A stretch of 64,000 nt of DNA, taken from Paenibacillus validus NBRC 15382 (lineage in GTDB: Bacteria; Bacillota; Bacilli; Paenibacillales; NBRC-103111). Shown piece after piece: positions 33,177-42,575 of this stretch. The notes under the pieces were generated by a model that saw only the letters and a list, made by a program, of their open reading frames with translations, was not told where the DNA came from and did no database searches. The stretch spans positions 1 to 64,000 of the forward strand of contig NZ_BIMH01000020.1 of NCBI RefSeq assembly GCF_004000985.1. Direction: 5' to 3'. Numbering within the stretch: position 1 is the stretch's first letter; each line of letters begins with the position of its first letter. The position numbers and the translations under genes are program-made.

Positions 33177-35972
33177 TTATTTATTTTGTATCATCTCATA
33201 TAAACGGTCCATATCCAAGTGCATCCGCACGTGGTCGGCCAGCCGGTCGAACGCCGCTTCGCGCCGCTCCAGAAAGCGCAGGGCTGCGGGCAGCGGCTCC
33301 CAGCCTTTGGCCACGCGGATTTGATTCAGAAACGCGCGCCTGAAGCCGTCATTATGCAAGATGCCGTGCAGGTACGTCCCCCATTGGCGGCCATTCGCCG
33401 ATGCGGCACCGTCCGCGGTCAGCTCATCCGAGTCAGGAACCGTTCCTGCAGCAGCGAATCCGCAAGGGCGCACCCGAAATGCGGGTGTTACCGGTTCGAG
33501 AAAGGTTGTCCGCCCCATATGAATCTCGTAACCGGTGACGGGGCAGCCGGCTTCGCCGGCGCCGGCGTACAACGCTGTACGGCCTTCGACGCGTACGGTC
33601 CGTTTGTCGCTTGCAAACACCGTTTCGGTAGGGAACAGGCCGAGGCCCGGCAGTTCGGGGCGATCGGACTCGACAAGATCAGGATCGAGCAGCCGGGCGC
33701 CCAGCATCTGATATCCGGCGCAAATGCCGACGATCCAACCGTCATGAGCCGCCAGCATCTGGATTTGGCGGTCCAAGCCCGTTTCGCGGAGAAAGAGCAG
33801 GTCGTCGACCGTGTTTTTGCTCCCGGGTACGATAACCGCATCCGGCCGGCCGAACTCGGCGGCTGTCGTGACGAATCGAACCCGCACATCCGGTTCGTAC
33901 AGGAGCGGATCGATATCCGTAAAATTCGACAGGCGCGGGTGGCGGATGACGGCGATGTCGAGCACACCGTCTTCGTCCGGGGTACCCTTGGGAGCGCCAT
34001 GTCCGCTTGATTCAGCCAGCTTCCGGTCAAGCGAAGCCGAATCCTCGTCTTCGAGGCCGAGGTCAGGCAAATAAGGAATGACCCCGAGCACCGGCTTGCC
34101 CGTACGCGCCTCCAGCCAGTCGATGCCCGGCTTCAGCAGCGTCGCGTCGCCGCGAAACTTGTTGATCACGAAGCCCTGAACGCGCGCCCGTTCCTCCGGG
34201 GTCAAAATATCGAGCGTCCCGACGAGCGACGCGAACACGCCGCCGCGGTCGATATCCGCGACAAGCAGCACCGGAGCGTCCGCCCACCCGGCAAGCCGCA
34301 TGTTGACAATATCGCGGTCCTTCAGGTTGACCTCGGCCGGACTGCCCGCCCCTTCAATCACGACGATATCGCATGTTTGCCGAAGCCGGTGCAGGGCCTC
34401 TTTCACGACCCCTTCCGCTTCGGGCAAATATCGCTCCCGATATGCGCGCGCGTCCAAATCGCGGTAAGGCTTGCCATGCACGACAACTTGGGACACCATG
34501 TCTTTTTTGGGCTTCAACAAAATCGGATTCATATCGGTCGTTGCCGCGATCCGGCAGGCGTCCGCCTGCATCCCTTGTGCCCGCCCGATTTCTTTCCCGT
34601 CGGGCGTCACGTAAGAGTTGAGCGACATGTTCTGCGACTTGAAGGGCGCCACCCGATGACCATCCTGCAGCAAAATGCGGCAAAGCGCTGCGGTCAGCAA
34701 GCTTTTGCCGACGTCGGACGCCGTGCCCTGCAGCATCAGCGTCGCCGCGTAAGGCGGCGAACCGGCCGAGCCCGCAGGCCCCGGCCGGGCAGCGGAAGCC
34801 GCGGCGATTGTGCGGGCGCTTGCAGGGGAGCTCGCCGCCGCCGAAGCTTTTCCAGCAGCTTGACCGTCCGCAAGCAGCGCCTCGAGCGCTTCCCGCAATG
34901 CGGCGATCAGCCTGCGATGGTCCTCCGGCCGCTTGACGGCCAGCCGGCCATAGGAGGCATCCAAACCGGGGAACGTCGAAGCGTCGCGGATCAGGATACC
35001 CCGTCGGCCCATCTCCCGCTGCAAATCCCCGATCCGCAAGCCTAACGGCCGCAGCGAGAACAATACGAAATTGACCTCGCTATCGTATACTTGAAGCCCG
35101 AGCCCCCTCAGCCCGGCGACAAGCTGCTCCCGCGCGGGCTTCAGCCAAGCGAGCGTCCGCTGCGCATAATCGCGGTCGTCGAGAGCGGCCGCGCCGATCC
35201 ATTGCGCCGGCGCGTTCACGCTCCACGGCACCTGCAGACGCCGCAGCTCGGCGATCCGCTCCGGATGCGCGACCGCGTAGCCGAGCCGGATGCCGGGAAC
35301 CGCATAAAACTTCGTCATCGATCGGATGACGATCAACCGCCGGCTTTGCGCCGCAGCTCGCGCCAGCGTAAACCGCTCCTCCTCCGCGACGAAATCGAGA
35401 AACGCTTCGTCCACGATCGTATGGGGACTCTCGCAGCCTCCCTTGCCGAGGCTGCCTTCTGCAAGCGCCTGCCGCACATCGGCGGGCAGCAATCGGCCCG
35501 TCGGGTTGTTCGGGTGACCGAGGAACAGCAGGTCGCACCCCGCTGCGGCCGCTTGAAGAGCAGGCAGCTGCAGCTCAAAGCCGCGATCCGCTTGAACAGG
35601 AATATCGACAATACGGCCGCCGCATTTATGGACCGCTTCTTCGTATTCGCTGAAGGAAGGCCGCACCAGGCCGGTCGTCCCGGGCCGCAGCGCCCGCACC
35701 GTCAAATCGATCAGCTCCGCGGCTCCGTTGCCGACGAGTATGCAGGCCGGGTCAACGCCGTGTCTGGCGGCCAGCTTCAGCGTCAGCTCCCGCACAGCCG
35801 GGTCCGGATAATGCGCGAGCTCCCGCCACCGATCCGCCATCATCGCTCGTACCGCCTCCGGAGGCCCCAAAGGATTCATATTGGAGCTGAAATCCAGAAA
35901 CCCGTCCTTCGGCTGTCCGAATATGTCGGCCGCCGTCCGCAAATCCCCTCCGTGTCCGTATTGTTCCAGCAT
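33177..35972 (-). CDS. Fused CobD (threonine-phosphate decarboxylase) and CobQ (cobyric acid synthase)
   Basis: A 931-residue protein joining two cobalamin enzymes. Residues 1 to about 360 are a PLP enzyme of the histidinol-phosphate aminotransferase fold (DFSSNMNPLGPP, LGHPNNPTGRL, PLP lysine in RSMTKFYAVPGIRLGYA), matching L-threonine-O-3-phosphate decarboxylase, which makes aminopropanol phosphate. About 365-405 is an Ala/Ser/Pro linker. From about 408 is CobQ: P-loop QGTASDVGKS, KSQNMSLNSY, VIEGAGSPAEVNL, DIDRGGVFASL and a glutamine amidotransferase domain with the cysteine in VGICAGYQMLG and the histidine in TYLHGILHN. CobQ amidates adenosylcobyrinate diamide to cobyric acid. The two products are used together by CbiB, encoded just upstream in the operon. 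AAGGGAG precedes the ATG. Confidence 0.93.
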   Translation of the reverse strand: MLEQYGHGGDLRTAADIFGQPKDGFLDFSSNMNPLGPPEAVRAMMADRWRELAHYPDPAVRELTLKLAARHGVDPACILVGNGAAELIDLTVRALRPGTTGLVRPSFSEYEEAVHKCGGRIVDIPVQADRGFELQLPALQAAAAGCDLLFLGHPNNPTGRLLPADVRQALAEGSLGKGGCESPHTIVDEAFLDFVAEEERFTLARAAAQSRRLIVIRSMTKFYAVPGIRLGYAVAHPERIAELRRLQVPWSVNAPAQWIGAAALDDRDYAQRTLAWLKPAREQLVAGLRGLGLQVYDSEVNFVLFSLRPLGLRIGDLQREMGRRGILIRDASTFPGLDASYGRLAVKRPEDHRRLIAALREALEALLADGQAAGKASAAASSPASARTIAAASAARPGPAGSAGSPPYAATLMLQGTASDVGKSLLTAALCRILLQDGHRVAPFKSQNMSLNSYVTPDGKEIGRAQGMQADACRIAATTDMNPILLKPKKDMVSQVVVHGKPYRDLDARAYRERYLPEAEGVVKEALHRLRQTCDIVVIEGAGSPAEVNLKDRDIVNMRLAGWADAPVLLVADIDRGGVFASLVGTLDILTPEERARVQGFVINKFRGDATLLKPGIDWLEARTGKPVLGVIPYLPDLGLEDEDSASLDRKLAESSGHGAPKGTPDEDGVLDIAVIRHPRLSNFTDIDPLLYEPDVRVRFVTTAAEFGRPDAVIVPGSKNTVDDLLFLRETGLDRQIQMLAAHDGWIVGICAGYQMLGARLLDPDLVESDRPELPGLGLFPTETVFASDKRTVRVEGRTALYAGAGEAGCPVTGYEIHMGRTTFLEPVTPAFRVRPCGFAAAGTVPDSDELTADGAASANGRQWGTYLHGILHNDGFRRAFLNQIRVAKGWEPLPAALRFLERREAAFDRLADHVRMHLDMDRLYEMIQNK

Positions 35973-35993
35973 GAGACACGCTCCCTTCTTGTA

Positions 35994-36842
35994 TCATCTC
36001 ACCGCCATCATCCACAGCAGCAGCAGCAGCGCCGCTTCGATCGTTTCATTCATCGCGCCGTACGTGTCTCCGGTCAAGCCGCCCAGCTTTCTGGCGATAT
36101 ACGTGCTCATGACCGCGCCGAGCACACCTGCCGTCAAGCCGAACGCCAGCGCCAACCTTAGGCCTTCTCCGGGCGTCGAGCTTATCCAGCCGGCAGCTGT
36201 TAAGCCGCAAATGGTTAGCCAAGACAGCGCCAGAGCAAGCGCCGTTTGCACGCCCGCATGCCGCCATCCGACCCCGCGAAAAAAACCGCCCAGCCCGCCG
36301 CTTTGCGACGCTCTCGCATAGGGCCAGCCGACGATCGCCGCCACCATGAACCAGCGGCTCCACAACGGCGCAAGCGAGACGAGCGGCCAGCTGGAGGGCA
36401 GTCGTTCGCCGGATGTGCCGAGCAGCTCGGACAACAGCGACCATTTGATGAGCAGCAGCAGCACGCAAGCAATAACGCCCATGGCGCCGACGCGGCTGTC
36501 TTTCATAATTTCAAGCATACGCTCGCGAGAGCGGTGACTGAAAATTCCGTCCGCCGTATCCATGAGACCGTCCAGATGCAGCGCGCCGGTCAAGGCGATC
36601 CAGCCGCAGAGCGTCAGCGCAGCCGCTACCGTCGGCGGCAGGCCCAAGGCCGTCAGCATACCGCCGAGTACAGCAACGAGCCCCCCCAGCACCCAGCCGA
36701 CGAACGGATAAAAAACGACGCTCCGCCGAAACAAAGCGTCATTGTACTCGAGCCGGAACGGCACCGGAAGCCGGGTCAAAAACTGAAAGGCCGCCGCGCA
36801 AGCGGCACCCCACGCTCCGATCAGAGCGACAACAGCGCGCAT
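35994..36842 (-). CDS. cobS: Adenosylcobinamide-GDP ribazoletransferase
   Basis: A membrane enzyme that joins adenosylcobinamide-GDP to alpha-ribazole, finishing the lower ligand loop. The 282-residue protein is strongly hydrophobic with about six helices and has the family motif LHLDGLMDTADGIFS, where the aspartates bind Mg2+, plus FLTRLPVPF near the N-terminus and KDSRVGAMGV. Its start overlaps the end of cbiB by 22 bases. Length is a little above the usual 250. It lies 21 bases before the cobD-cobQ fusion. Confidence 0.94.
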   Translation of the reverse strand: MRAVVALIGAWGAACAAAFQFLTRLPVPFRLEYNDALFRRSVVFYPFVGWVLGGLVAVLGGMLTALGLPPTVAAALTLCGWIALTGALHLDGLMDTADGIFSHRSRERMLEIMKDSRVGAMGVIACVLLLLIKWSLLSELLGTSGERLPSSWPLVSLAPLWSRWFMVAAIVGWPYARASQSGGLGGFFRGVGWRHAGVQTALALALSWLTICGLTAAGWISSTPGEGLRLALAFGLTAGVLGAVMSTYIARKLGGLTGDTYGAMNETIEAALLLLLWMMAVR

Positions 36843-37807
36843 ATCAGCAGCCCTCCTGCCATGAGATAACTGACGCCGTACAGCATCCCCACCGTGCGGA
36901 CGATATCGTCCCGTCCGCGCTGCCGCAGCGGCCAGCCCATCCGGGCGCGTTCGCTGGCGCGCCCATGGTAGACGTTCACGCCGCCAAGCTCGATGCCCAG
37001 CGCGCCGGCCGCCGCCGATTCAGGAATGCCGCTGTTCGGACTCGGATGCAGCTTCGCGAAGCGAAGCACCGCCATCGCCGCGCGCTTTCCCGACATACCC
37101 GGCGCGCAGCACGCCCACACTACGAGCAGCAGGCCGGCCAGCCGGGCGGGTATGTAATTGAGCACATCGTCCCAGCGCGCCGAGGCCCAGCCGAAATCCG
37201 CATACTTGTCGTTCTTGTACCCGACCATCGAATCCAGCGTGTTCGTCGCCCGGTACAGCATCGCCAGCGGCGCGCCTCCCAATAAAGCGAAACAAATCGG
37301 AGCTGTGAACGCATCGACGATGTTCTCCGCCACCGTCTCCACCGTGGCGCGCGTCAGCTCCGGCTCCTCCAGCTTCGTCGTATCGCGCCCGACGATATAA
37401 CCGGTGAAGGTGCGCGCTTCGGCAAGCCGTCCTTCCCGCAGCGGCACATAAACGGCCATCGCCGCTTGCTTCAGGCCTTTGACCGCGATGGTGGTCGAGA
37501 TGAACCATACGTTAACCGCGTACCCAAGCCATGGATGGATCCAAAACGCCGCCCAGACGATGGCGTAGATGACGGCAAACGCCAAACCTACCGTCAGCGC
37601 TGTCAATACGAGCCCGCGCCTGCGAAGCGAAGCGGGCGGCAACGGCCGCCCGTCCTCTCTTAGCCGGCGCTCCAGCCATCCGATCCATCGCCCGATCCAC
37701 ACAACCGGATGCGTCAACCAGCGCCAGGCCGGATCGCCGACGATCCAATCCGTGACGATCGCGGCCAAGGCCATCCAGGCCGCTTCTTCCCAACTGTATA
37801 CAAGCAA
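36821..37807 (-). CDS. cbiB: Adenosylcobinamide-phosphate synthase
   Basis: A membrane enzyme that attaches aminopropanol phosphate to adenosylcobyric acid. The 328-residue protein has several helices and the family segments AAIVTDWIVGDP (N-terminal), VGRDTTKLEEPELTRATVETVAENIVDAFTAP and YKNDKYADFGWASARWDDVLNYIPARL. The start appears to be TTG at 37807, with GAGGG 8 bases upstream; no ATG with a site is close. Both substrates of CbiB come from the two halves of the fused CobD-CobQ protein further down the operon. Called cobD in some naming schemes. Confidence 0.94.
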   Translation of the reverse strand: MLVYSWEEAAWMALAAIVTDWIVGDPAWRWLTHPVVWIGRWIGWLERRLREDGRPLPPASLRRRGLVLTALTVGLAFAVIYAIVWAAFWIHPWLGYAVNVWFISTTIAVKGLKQAAMAVYVPLREGRLAEARTFTGYIVGRDTTKLEEPELTRATVETVAENIVDAFTAPICFALLGGAPLAMLYRATNTLDSMVGYKNDKYADFGWASARWDDVLNYIPARLAGLLLVVWACCAPGMSGKRAAMAVLRFAKLHPSPNSGIPESAAAGALGIELGGVNVYHGRASERARMGWPLRQRGRDDIVRTVGMLYGVSYLMAGGLLICALLSL

Positions 37808-37830
37808 CTCCGTTCCCTCGCCTTCCCCGG

Positions 37831-38376
37831 CTACAGACGAAACTCACGGCTTTTCAACTCAACGGCAATGCCGGCCGTAACCAGAAACACCTGGTCCGCT
37901 TCCCGGGCCAGACGCTGGTTCATACGACCGGACAAATCGCGGAATAACCGTCCCAGCTTATTTTCGGGCACAAGCCCGCTGCCGACTTCGTTCGTGACAA
38001 GCACGACAGGCCGTTCCAGCTCCCGGAAAGCTTCAACCAGCTCCCCGATCTTCCCTTCCAGCAGCCGATCGCGGGCGCTGTGCCCTTCAAAGCGCAGCAG
38101 CCAGTTCGACAGCCATAAGGTCAGGCAGTCGACCAGCACGACCGGCGCATCCGCCTGACGCAGTGTCTCCGCCAGCGCGTAAGGCGCTTCCGCCGTCGTC
38201 CATGAAAAACCGCGCTCTTCGCGCTCCTGGCGATGAAGCCCGATACGCGCTTTCATCTCTTCGTCATACGCGTGCGCCGTCGCAACGTACAACCCTTCGG
38301 GGGCGAGCGTGGCGGCATACCGCTCCGCGAAGGAGCTTTTGCCGCTGCGCGCGCCGCCCGTCACCAACACCTTCAT
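37831..38376 (-). CDS. cobU: Adenosylcobinamide kinase / guanylyltransferase
   Basis: Phosphorylates adenosylcobinamide and transfers GMP to it, giving the substrate of CobS. The 181-residue protein has an N-terminal P-loop VTGGARSGKSSFAE, the RHQxxR-like IGLHRQEREERGFSW that carries the guanylylated histidine, VLVDCLTLWLSN and TNEVGSGLVPENKLGR. Length is standard. It lies 23 bases before cbiB and about 118 bases after cobT; the gap holds only a short GC-rich hairpin (CCGG/CCGG) and no gene. Confidence 0.95.
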   Translation of the reverse strand: MKVLVTGGARSGKSSFAERYAATLAPEGLYVATAHAYDEEMKARIGLHRQEREERGFSWTTAEAPYALAETLRQADAPVVLVDCLTLWLSNWLLRFEGHSARDRLLEGKIGELVEAFRELERPVVLVTNEVGSGLVPENKLGRLFRDLSGRMNQRLAREADQVFLVTAGIAVELKSREFRL

Positions 38377-38494
38377 TGCACGAGCCTCCCGATGCTATCT
38401 GTTTTTGTGAATGCCTACGCCAAATGCCAAATGCCGAACCTTGAACGAAACCGCTCAGCCGCCTCCCCTATCTCCCGGCCGCGGACCGGTGGGG

Positions 38495-39577
38495 CTACAC
38501 CTTCTCCGGCGTACTCTTATCCACCGCTTGCGAGATGCCAGCATCGTCGAACGTCGCCATCTGGCTCATAATATTTACGGCCGCTTCGATAAGAGGGAAG
38601 GCGAGCACAGCGCCCGTTCCTTCGCCGAGCCGCATATCCATGCGCAATATCGGCGCAAGGCCGATTCGCTCCAGCAGGCGGGCATGCCCCTGCTCGTGCG
38701 ACAGGTGCGAAGCGAGCATATACGACGTGCTGAGCGGGGCAAGCCGCGATGCGATCAGCGCAGCCGCCGACGAGATGAAGCCGTCGATCACGACCGGGCA
38801 GCGATGCCGGGCGGCCCCGAGAATGACGCCGACAAGCCCGGCGATCTCCAGCCCGCCCACCTTCGCCAGCACGTCGATCGGATCGTCGGCATTCGGCCGA
38901 TTCCGCTCGATCGCCCGGCGAATGACGTCCTGCTTATGCGCCAGCCGCACGTCGTCAATGCCGGTCCCGCGCCCTGTCGCTTGCACCGTGTCGGTCGCGC
39001 CGAGCACGGATAAAATCGCCGAGCTGGCCGTCGTGTTGCCGATGCCCATCTCGCCCGCCGCGAACAGCCGGTAACCGCGCGCGGCCAGCTCGCCGGTCAA
39101 GTCGAAGCCGGCGGCAATCGCCGCAATCGCTTCTTCACGCGTCATCGCCGGGCCCTGCGCCATGTTGGCCGTTCCTTTGCGCACCTTGCGCGAGACGAGC
39201 GACGGATGGCTCAAGTCGGCATTCACGCCGACGTCGACGCAAACGACATCGGCTCCGACCTGGCGTGCCAGCACGTTGACGGCCGCACCGCCGTTCAAGA
39301 AGTTCAATACCATCTGCGGCGTCACTTCCGACGGGAAGGCGCTCACGCCCTCCTCGCACACGCCGTGGTCGCCGGCCATCACAATGACCGCTTTACGCGA
39401 CAAATCCGGGTACAACTGCCCCGTAATCCCGGCAAGCTGCTTCGCCATATCCTCAAGCCGGCCTAAGCTGCCCGGCGGCTTCGTCAGCCGATCCAGCCGC
39501 GCTGCGGCTTCCGCCCACTTGCCGTCATTTATAGGCTCAATACCGGAAACGAAGTCCTTCCACCTGTCGTTATTCAT
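38495..39577 (-). CDS. cobT: Nicotinate-nucleotide--dimethylbenzimidazole phosphoribosyltransferase
   Basis: Makes alpha-ribazole phosphate from dimethylbenzimidazole and nicotinate mononucleotide, activating the lower ligand. The 360-residue protein has LDRLTKPPGSLGRLE, MAGDHGVCEEGVSAFP, MGIGNTTASSAI, GGLEIAGLVGVILGAA and the catalytic glutamate region GMRLGEGTGA-like (MRLGEGTGAVLAFPL). I start at 39577; an ATG at 39580 is equally possible, and the longer frame upstream is antisense-like cysteine-rich sequence inside the ABC gene. It overlaps the ABC ATPase stop by 8 bases. Confidence 0.95.
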   Translation of the reverse strand: MNNDRWKDFVSGIEPINDGKWAEAAARLDRLTKPPGSLGRLEDMAKQLAGITGQLYPDLSRKAVIVMAGDHGVCEEGVSAFPSEVTPQMVLNFLNGGAAVNVLARQVGADVVCVDVGVNADLSHPSLVSRKVRKGTANMAQGPAMTREEAIAAIAAGFDLTGELAARGYRLFAAGEMGIGNTTASSAILSVLGATDTVQATGRGTGIDDVRLAHKQDVIRRAIERNRPNADDPIDVLAKVGGLEIAGLVGVILGAARHRCPVVIDGFISSAAALIASRLAPLSTSYMLASHLSHEQGHARLLERIGLAPILRMDMRLGEGTGAVLAFPLIEAAVNIMSQMATFDDAGISQAVDKSTPEKV

Positions 39578-40361
39578 CATGAACGCCCCCTGCCAATAAA
39601 ATTTGCGGGACGCCCCGTTCGGGATGAGACACCACGAACGGCCGCGTACCGTATACCCTTTCGAGCAAATCCTCCTGCAGCACATCCCCCGCTCCGCCAA
39701 TCCCGGCAATGACGCCTTCGTGCAGCAGCAGCAGCCGGTCACAATATTGTGCGGCCAAGTTCAGATCGTGAAGCACCGAGACGACCGTCATGCCGCACTC
39801 CTTCTGCAACAGGCGAATCCTATCCATCATCTCGAGCTGGAAGCCGATATCGAGGAACGTCGTCGGCTCGTCCAGCAGCAGCAGCTTCGGCTGCTGCGCC
39901 ATCGCCTTGCCGAGCGCGACACGCTGGCGTTCTCCGCCGCTCAGCGCGTCGACCGGGCGTTCCCGCAGCGGCTCGAGCTTGAGCCAGCGAATGACGCGGT
40001 CGACCAAGGCGGCGGCGTCTTCCGCTTCATCGCCGAACCAGTTCTGATACGGGTAACGGCCCATCTCCACCACTTCCTGCACCGTGAAGCCAACCGGCGG
40101 CAGCGCATCCTGCTGCAGCACCGCGACCTGCCGGGCCAGCGCTTTACGCGAGTACTCGCCGACCGGCTTGCCCGAAAGCTTCACCGTCCCGACGTCTATC
40201 GGCTCGACGCCGGCCATAGCCTGCAGCAGCGTCGATTTGCCGCCGCCGTTCGGACCGAGAATGCCAAACCATTCCCCCGGCTCCACCTGAAAGTCGATGC
40301 CGTTCAGAACTGTCCGCGCGCCGTACCGCTTCACCACCCGTTCCATCGCAACCTCGATCAT
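39570..40361 (-). CDS. Cobalamin/iron-siderophore-type ABC transporter ATPase
   Basis: The energy-supplying subunit of the corrinoid importer, 263 residues. It has Walker A GPNGGGKSTLL, the Q-loop VAVLQQD, the signature LSGGERQRV, Walker B LLLLDEPTTFLD and the switch histidine in SVLHDLNLA. It belongs to the FepC/BtuD group that pairs with FecCD permeases. The GGGGG before the ATG is well placed, 98 bases after the permease gene, and the end overlaps cobT. The setting in a cobalamin riboswitch operon points to corrinoid rather than iron uptake. Confidence 0.94.
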   Translation of the reverse strand: MIEVAMERVVKRYGARTVLNGIDFQVEPGEWFGILGPNGGGKSTLLQAMAGVEPIDVGTVKLSGKPVGEYSRKALARQVAVLQQDALPPVGFTVQEVVEMGRYPYQNWFGDEAEDAAALVDRVIRWLKLEPLRERPVDALSGGERQRVALGKAMAQQPKLLLLDEPTTFLDIGFQLEMMDRIRLLQKECGMTVVSVLHDLNLAAQYCDRLLLLHEGVIAGIGGAGDVLQEDLLERVYGTRPFVVSHPERGVPQILLAGGVHDE

Positions 40362-40459
40362 GGCAAGTCCCCCTTCGCCGCATTCGCCAATCTCCGCCTA
40401 ACCGCCGTCCAGCCTCCTCCTTCGTTTCCTAGCGTCCCCTTACCGTTTCCCTGCTGCGC

Positions 40460-41503
40460 TCACACCGCTTGGTCCCGAATGATGCGCTTTCGTCGTCGCA
40501 ACAAATAAGCGAAGAACGGCGCGCCCATGAATGCGGTCACCACGCCTAGCGGAATCTCCGTCGGACTAAGCAGCGTGCGCGCAAGCGTATCCGCGAGCAG
40601 CACGTAGATGGCGCCGCCTATCACCGATAACGGCAGCAGCAGGCGGTAATCCGGCCCGGCGATCAGCCGCAGCAAGTGCGGCACGAGCAGTCCGACGAAC
40701 GCGATCACGCCGGAGACGGATACGGCCGCCGCCGTAATTAACGTGGAAGCGATCAATACGATCAGCTTGGTGCGCTCGATGTTGACGCCTAAGTATGCCG
40801 CTTGCCGCTCGCCTAGCGCGAATACGTTCATGGCCCGGCCGTAACCGGTCAGCACCGCTACGCCAATTACCAGGTAAGGCAGCAATATCAACGTATACGA
40901 CCAACCGCGAAGCGCCAAGCTGCCCATCAGCCAGAATATAATTTCATTGATGACCTGCTTCGACATCGAGACCATCAGCGAGACTAGGGCCGACAAAAAC
41001 GCCTGCATCACCACACCCGATAAAATCACCGTTTCGATCCGCAGCTTGCCGTCCGCTCTCGCCAGCATCAGCACGACCGCAAGCGTTAGCGTTCCTGTAC
41101 CGAAGGCGACCGCCGGAACGCTCCATTCGCCGAATACATACTGCAAGCCGAATAAGATAAGAAAGGAAGCGCCGACCGACGCGCCCGAGGAAACGCCGAG
41201 CGTGTACGGATCGGCCAGCGGATTGCGCAGCACCCCTTGGAAAGCGGCGCCAGCCAGTCCCAAGGCCGCTCCGACGAGCATCCCGAGCACGACGCGAGGC
41301 AGCCTGACCTTCCACACGATTTGCTCCGAAGACGTTTGCCAATCTACCGTTAAGCGCCCCTCCATGCCAGGCAGGTGATGCAGCAATATTTTCCAGACGT
41401 GCACGAAAGGCACCTGCACCGAGCCGACCGATAATGAGACGGTTGCGGCTAACAGAAGCAAGACAAGGCAAGGTCCGCCCCATAGCATCAGCTTCCGCTT
41501 CAT
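40460..41503 (-). CDS. Cobalamin ABC transporter permease (BtuC/FecCD)
   Basis: A 347-residue inner-membrane permease of the FecCD family with about ten helices (LMLWGGPCLVLLLLAATVSLSV at the start). Typical segments are RLPRVVLGMLVGAALGLAGAAFQGVLRNPLADPYTLGVSSGAS, GVSGVIAFVGLLVPHLLRLIAGPDYRLLLP and the C-terminal EIPLGVVTAFMGAPFFAYLLRR; the GLLVPH region contacts the ATPase. Its ATG overlaps the stop of the substrate-binding protein gene by one base (TAATG). It forms the channel of the corrinoid importer. Confidence 0.95.
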   Translation of the reverse strand: MKRKLMLWGGPCLVLLLLAATVSLSVGSVQVPFVHVWKILLHHLPGMEGRLTVDWQTSSEQIVWKVRLPRVVLGMLVGAALGLAGAAFQGVLRNPLADPYTLGVSSGASVGASFLILFGLQYVFGEWSVPAVAFGTGTLTLAVVLMLARADGKLRIETVILSGVVMQAFLSALVSLMVSMSKQVINEIIFWLMGSLALRGWSYTLILLPYLVIGVAVLTGYGRAMNVFALGERQAAYLGVNIERTKLIVLIASTLITAAAVSVSGVIAFVGLLVPHLLRLIAGPDYRLLLPLSVIGGAIYVLLADTLARTLLSPTEIPLGVVTAFMGAPFFAYLLRRRKRIIRDQAV

Positions 41504-42522
41504 TAGTTCACCAGTTCCGGATAAATCCCTTTGGCGATTTCCTTCAAGCCTTCCGTAATTCGCGGACCCGGACGGCTTGTCGTATCTTTATCGATGCCGG
41601 CCAGCTTGTTTCCTTTCACCGCTTCGAGCTGATCCCAGCCGCTGCGCTCGCGAATGATTTGGTCGAGCGTTTTTTTCGACTTGTCGTCGATCAAATTTTT
41701 CGGATACAAAATGACCTGCGGGTTTGCGGCGATGACTTTCTCTTCGCTCAGCTTGACGTACCCTTTCTCCGATGCGTATACGTTGATCCCGCCTGCCGTC
41801 TCGATCAGTTCGCTCAAAAACTCGCCCGAACCGACGGTATAGCCCGGGGAAAATTCGATGAACACTTTTTTCCTCTGCTCCGGCTTTACTGATTTTACAG
41901 CGTCGACCACGCTTTGCCGATCCGCTTTCATTTGCTCGACGAGCTTCCGGGCTTCTTCTTGGCGATCGAAAATTTCGCCCATTCTCTCAATGTTCGCCAG
42001 GACGTCGTCCATCGTTTTCGGCTGTACCTGATACAGATTGATCTTCAGCTCGCGCAGCTTGTCCACCGTCGGCGCTTTCATGGAAACGCCGGTCAGAACA
42101 AGATCGGCGCCCGCTCCGATCAGCGCTTCTTCGTTCGGCTTCGTGATGCTGCCGAGCTTCGGCTTCGTCGCAGCTTCCGCCGGGTAATCGCAATAATCCG
42201 AGACGCCGACGATTTTACTCCCGAGTCCGAGCGCAAACAAGATCTCCGTTTCGCTCGGTGACGTCGAAGCGATCCGCTCCGGCGCTTTCTCAAACACGAA
42301 TTCCTTGCCTGTCGCATCCTGCACCTTCAGCGGGTATGTCGTCCGCTTCGCTTGCTCCGTTCCTTCCTGCTGGCTGCTCTGCGCTTTCGGCGGGTCGACG
42401 ATCTGACCTTGGTTCGGCGCGGTCGCCTTACTGCCGCAAGCAGCCAATGCGGCCGCAAGCGCTAAGCTGACGACGGCCGTCGTCAGCTTTCGCAAGTGTC
42501 GTTTCGTGCTGGTATTCATCAT
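41503..42522 (-). CDS. Cobalamin-type ABC transporter substrate-binding lipoprotein
   Basis: A 339-residue lipoprotein: signal peptide with lipobox LAAC (Cys29), a Gln/Pro-rich linker to about 65, and a helical-backbone (BtuF/FhuD) binding domain with RIASTSPSETEILFALGLGSKIVGVSDYCDYP, GADLVLTGVSMKAP and VYASEKGYVKLSEEKVIAANPQVIL. It captures corrinoids on the outer face of the membrane and passes them to the permease. First gene after the cobalamin riboswitch, with AAGGAG before the ATG pair. Confidence 0.94.
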   Translation of the reverse strand: MMNTSTKRHLRKLTTAVVSLALAAALAACGSKATAPNQGQIVDPPKAQSSQQEGTEQAKRTTYPLKVQDATGKEFVFEKAPERIASTSPSETEILFALGLGSKIVGVSDYCDYPAEAATKPKLGSITKPNEEALIGAGADLVLTGVSMKAPTVDKLRELKINLYQVQPKTMDDVLANIERMGEIFDRQEEARKLVEQMKADRQSVVDAVKSVKPEQRKKVFIEFSPGYTVGSGEFLSELIETAGGINVYASEKGYVKLSEEKVIAANPQVILYPKNLIDDKSKKTLDQIIRERSGWDQLEAVKGNKLAGIDKDTTSRPGPRITEGLKEIAKGIYPELVN

Positions 42523-42575
42523 CTTTTCTCTCCTTCATTCATCATTGGCTAGAACGTTCCCTTGACTGAACATAC

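Noticed and set aside
33219-36161. Long plus-strand frames opposite the cobD-cobQ fusion
   Set aside because: Antisense shadows with Arg/Gln/His-rich composition and no domains.
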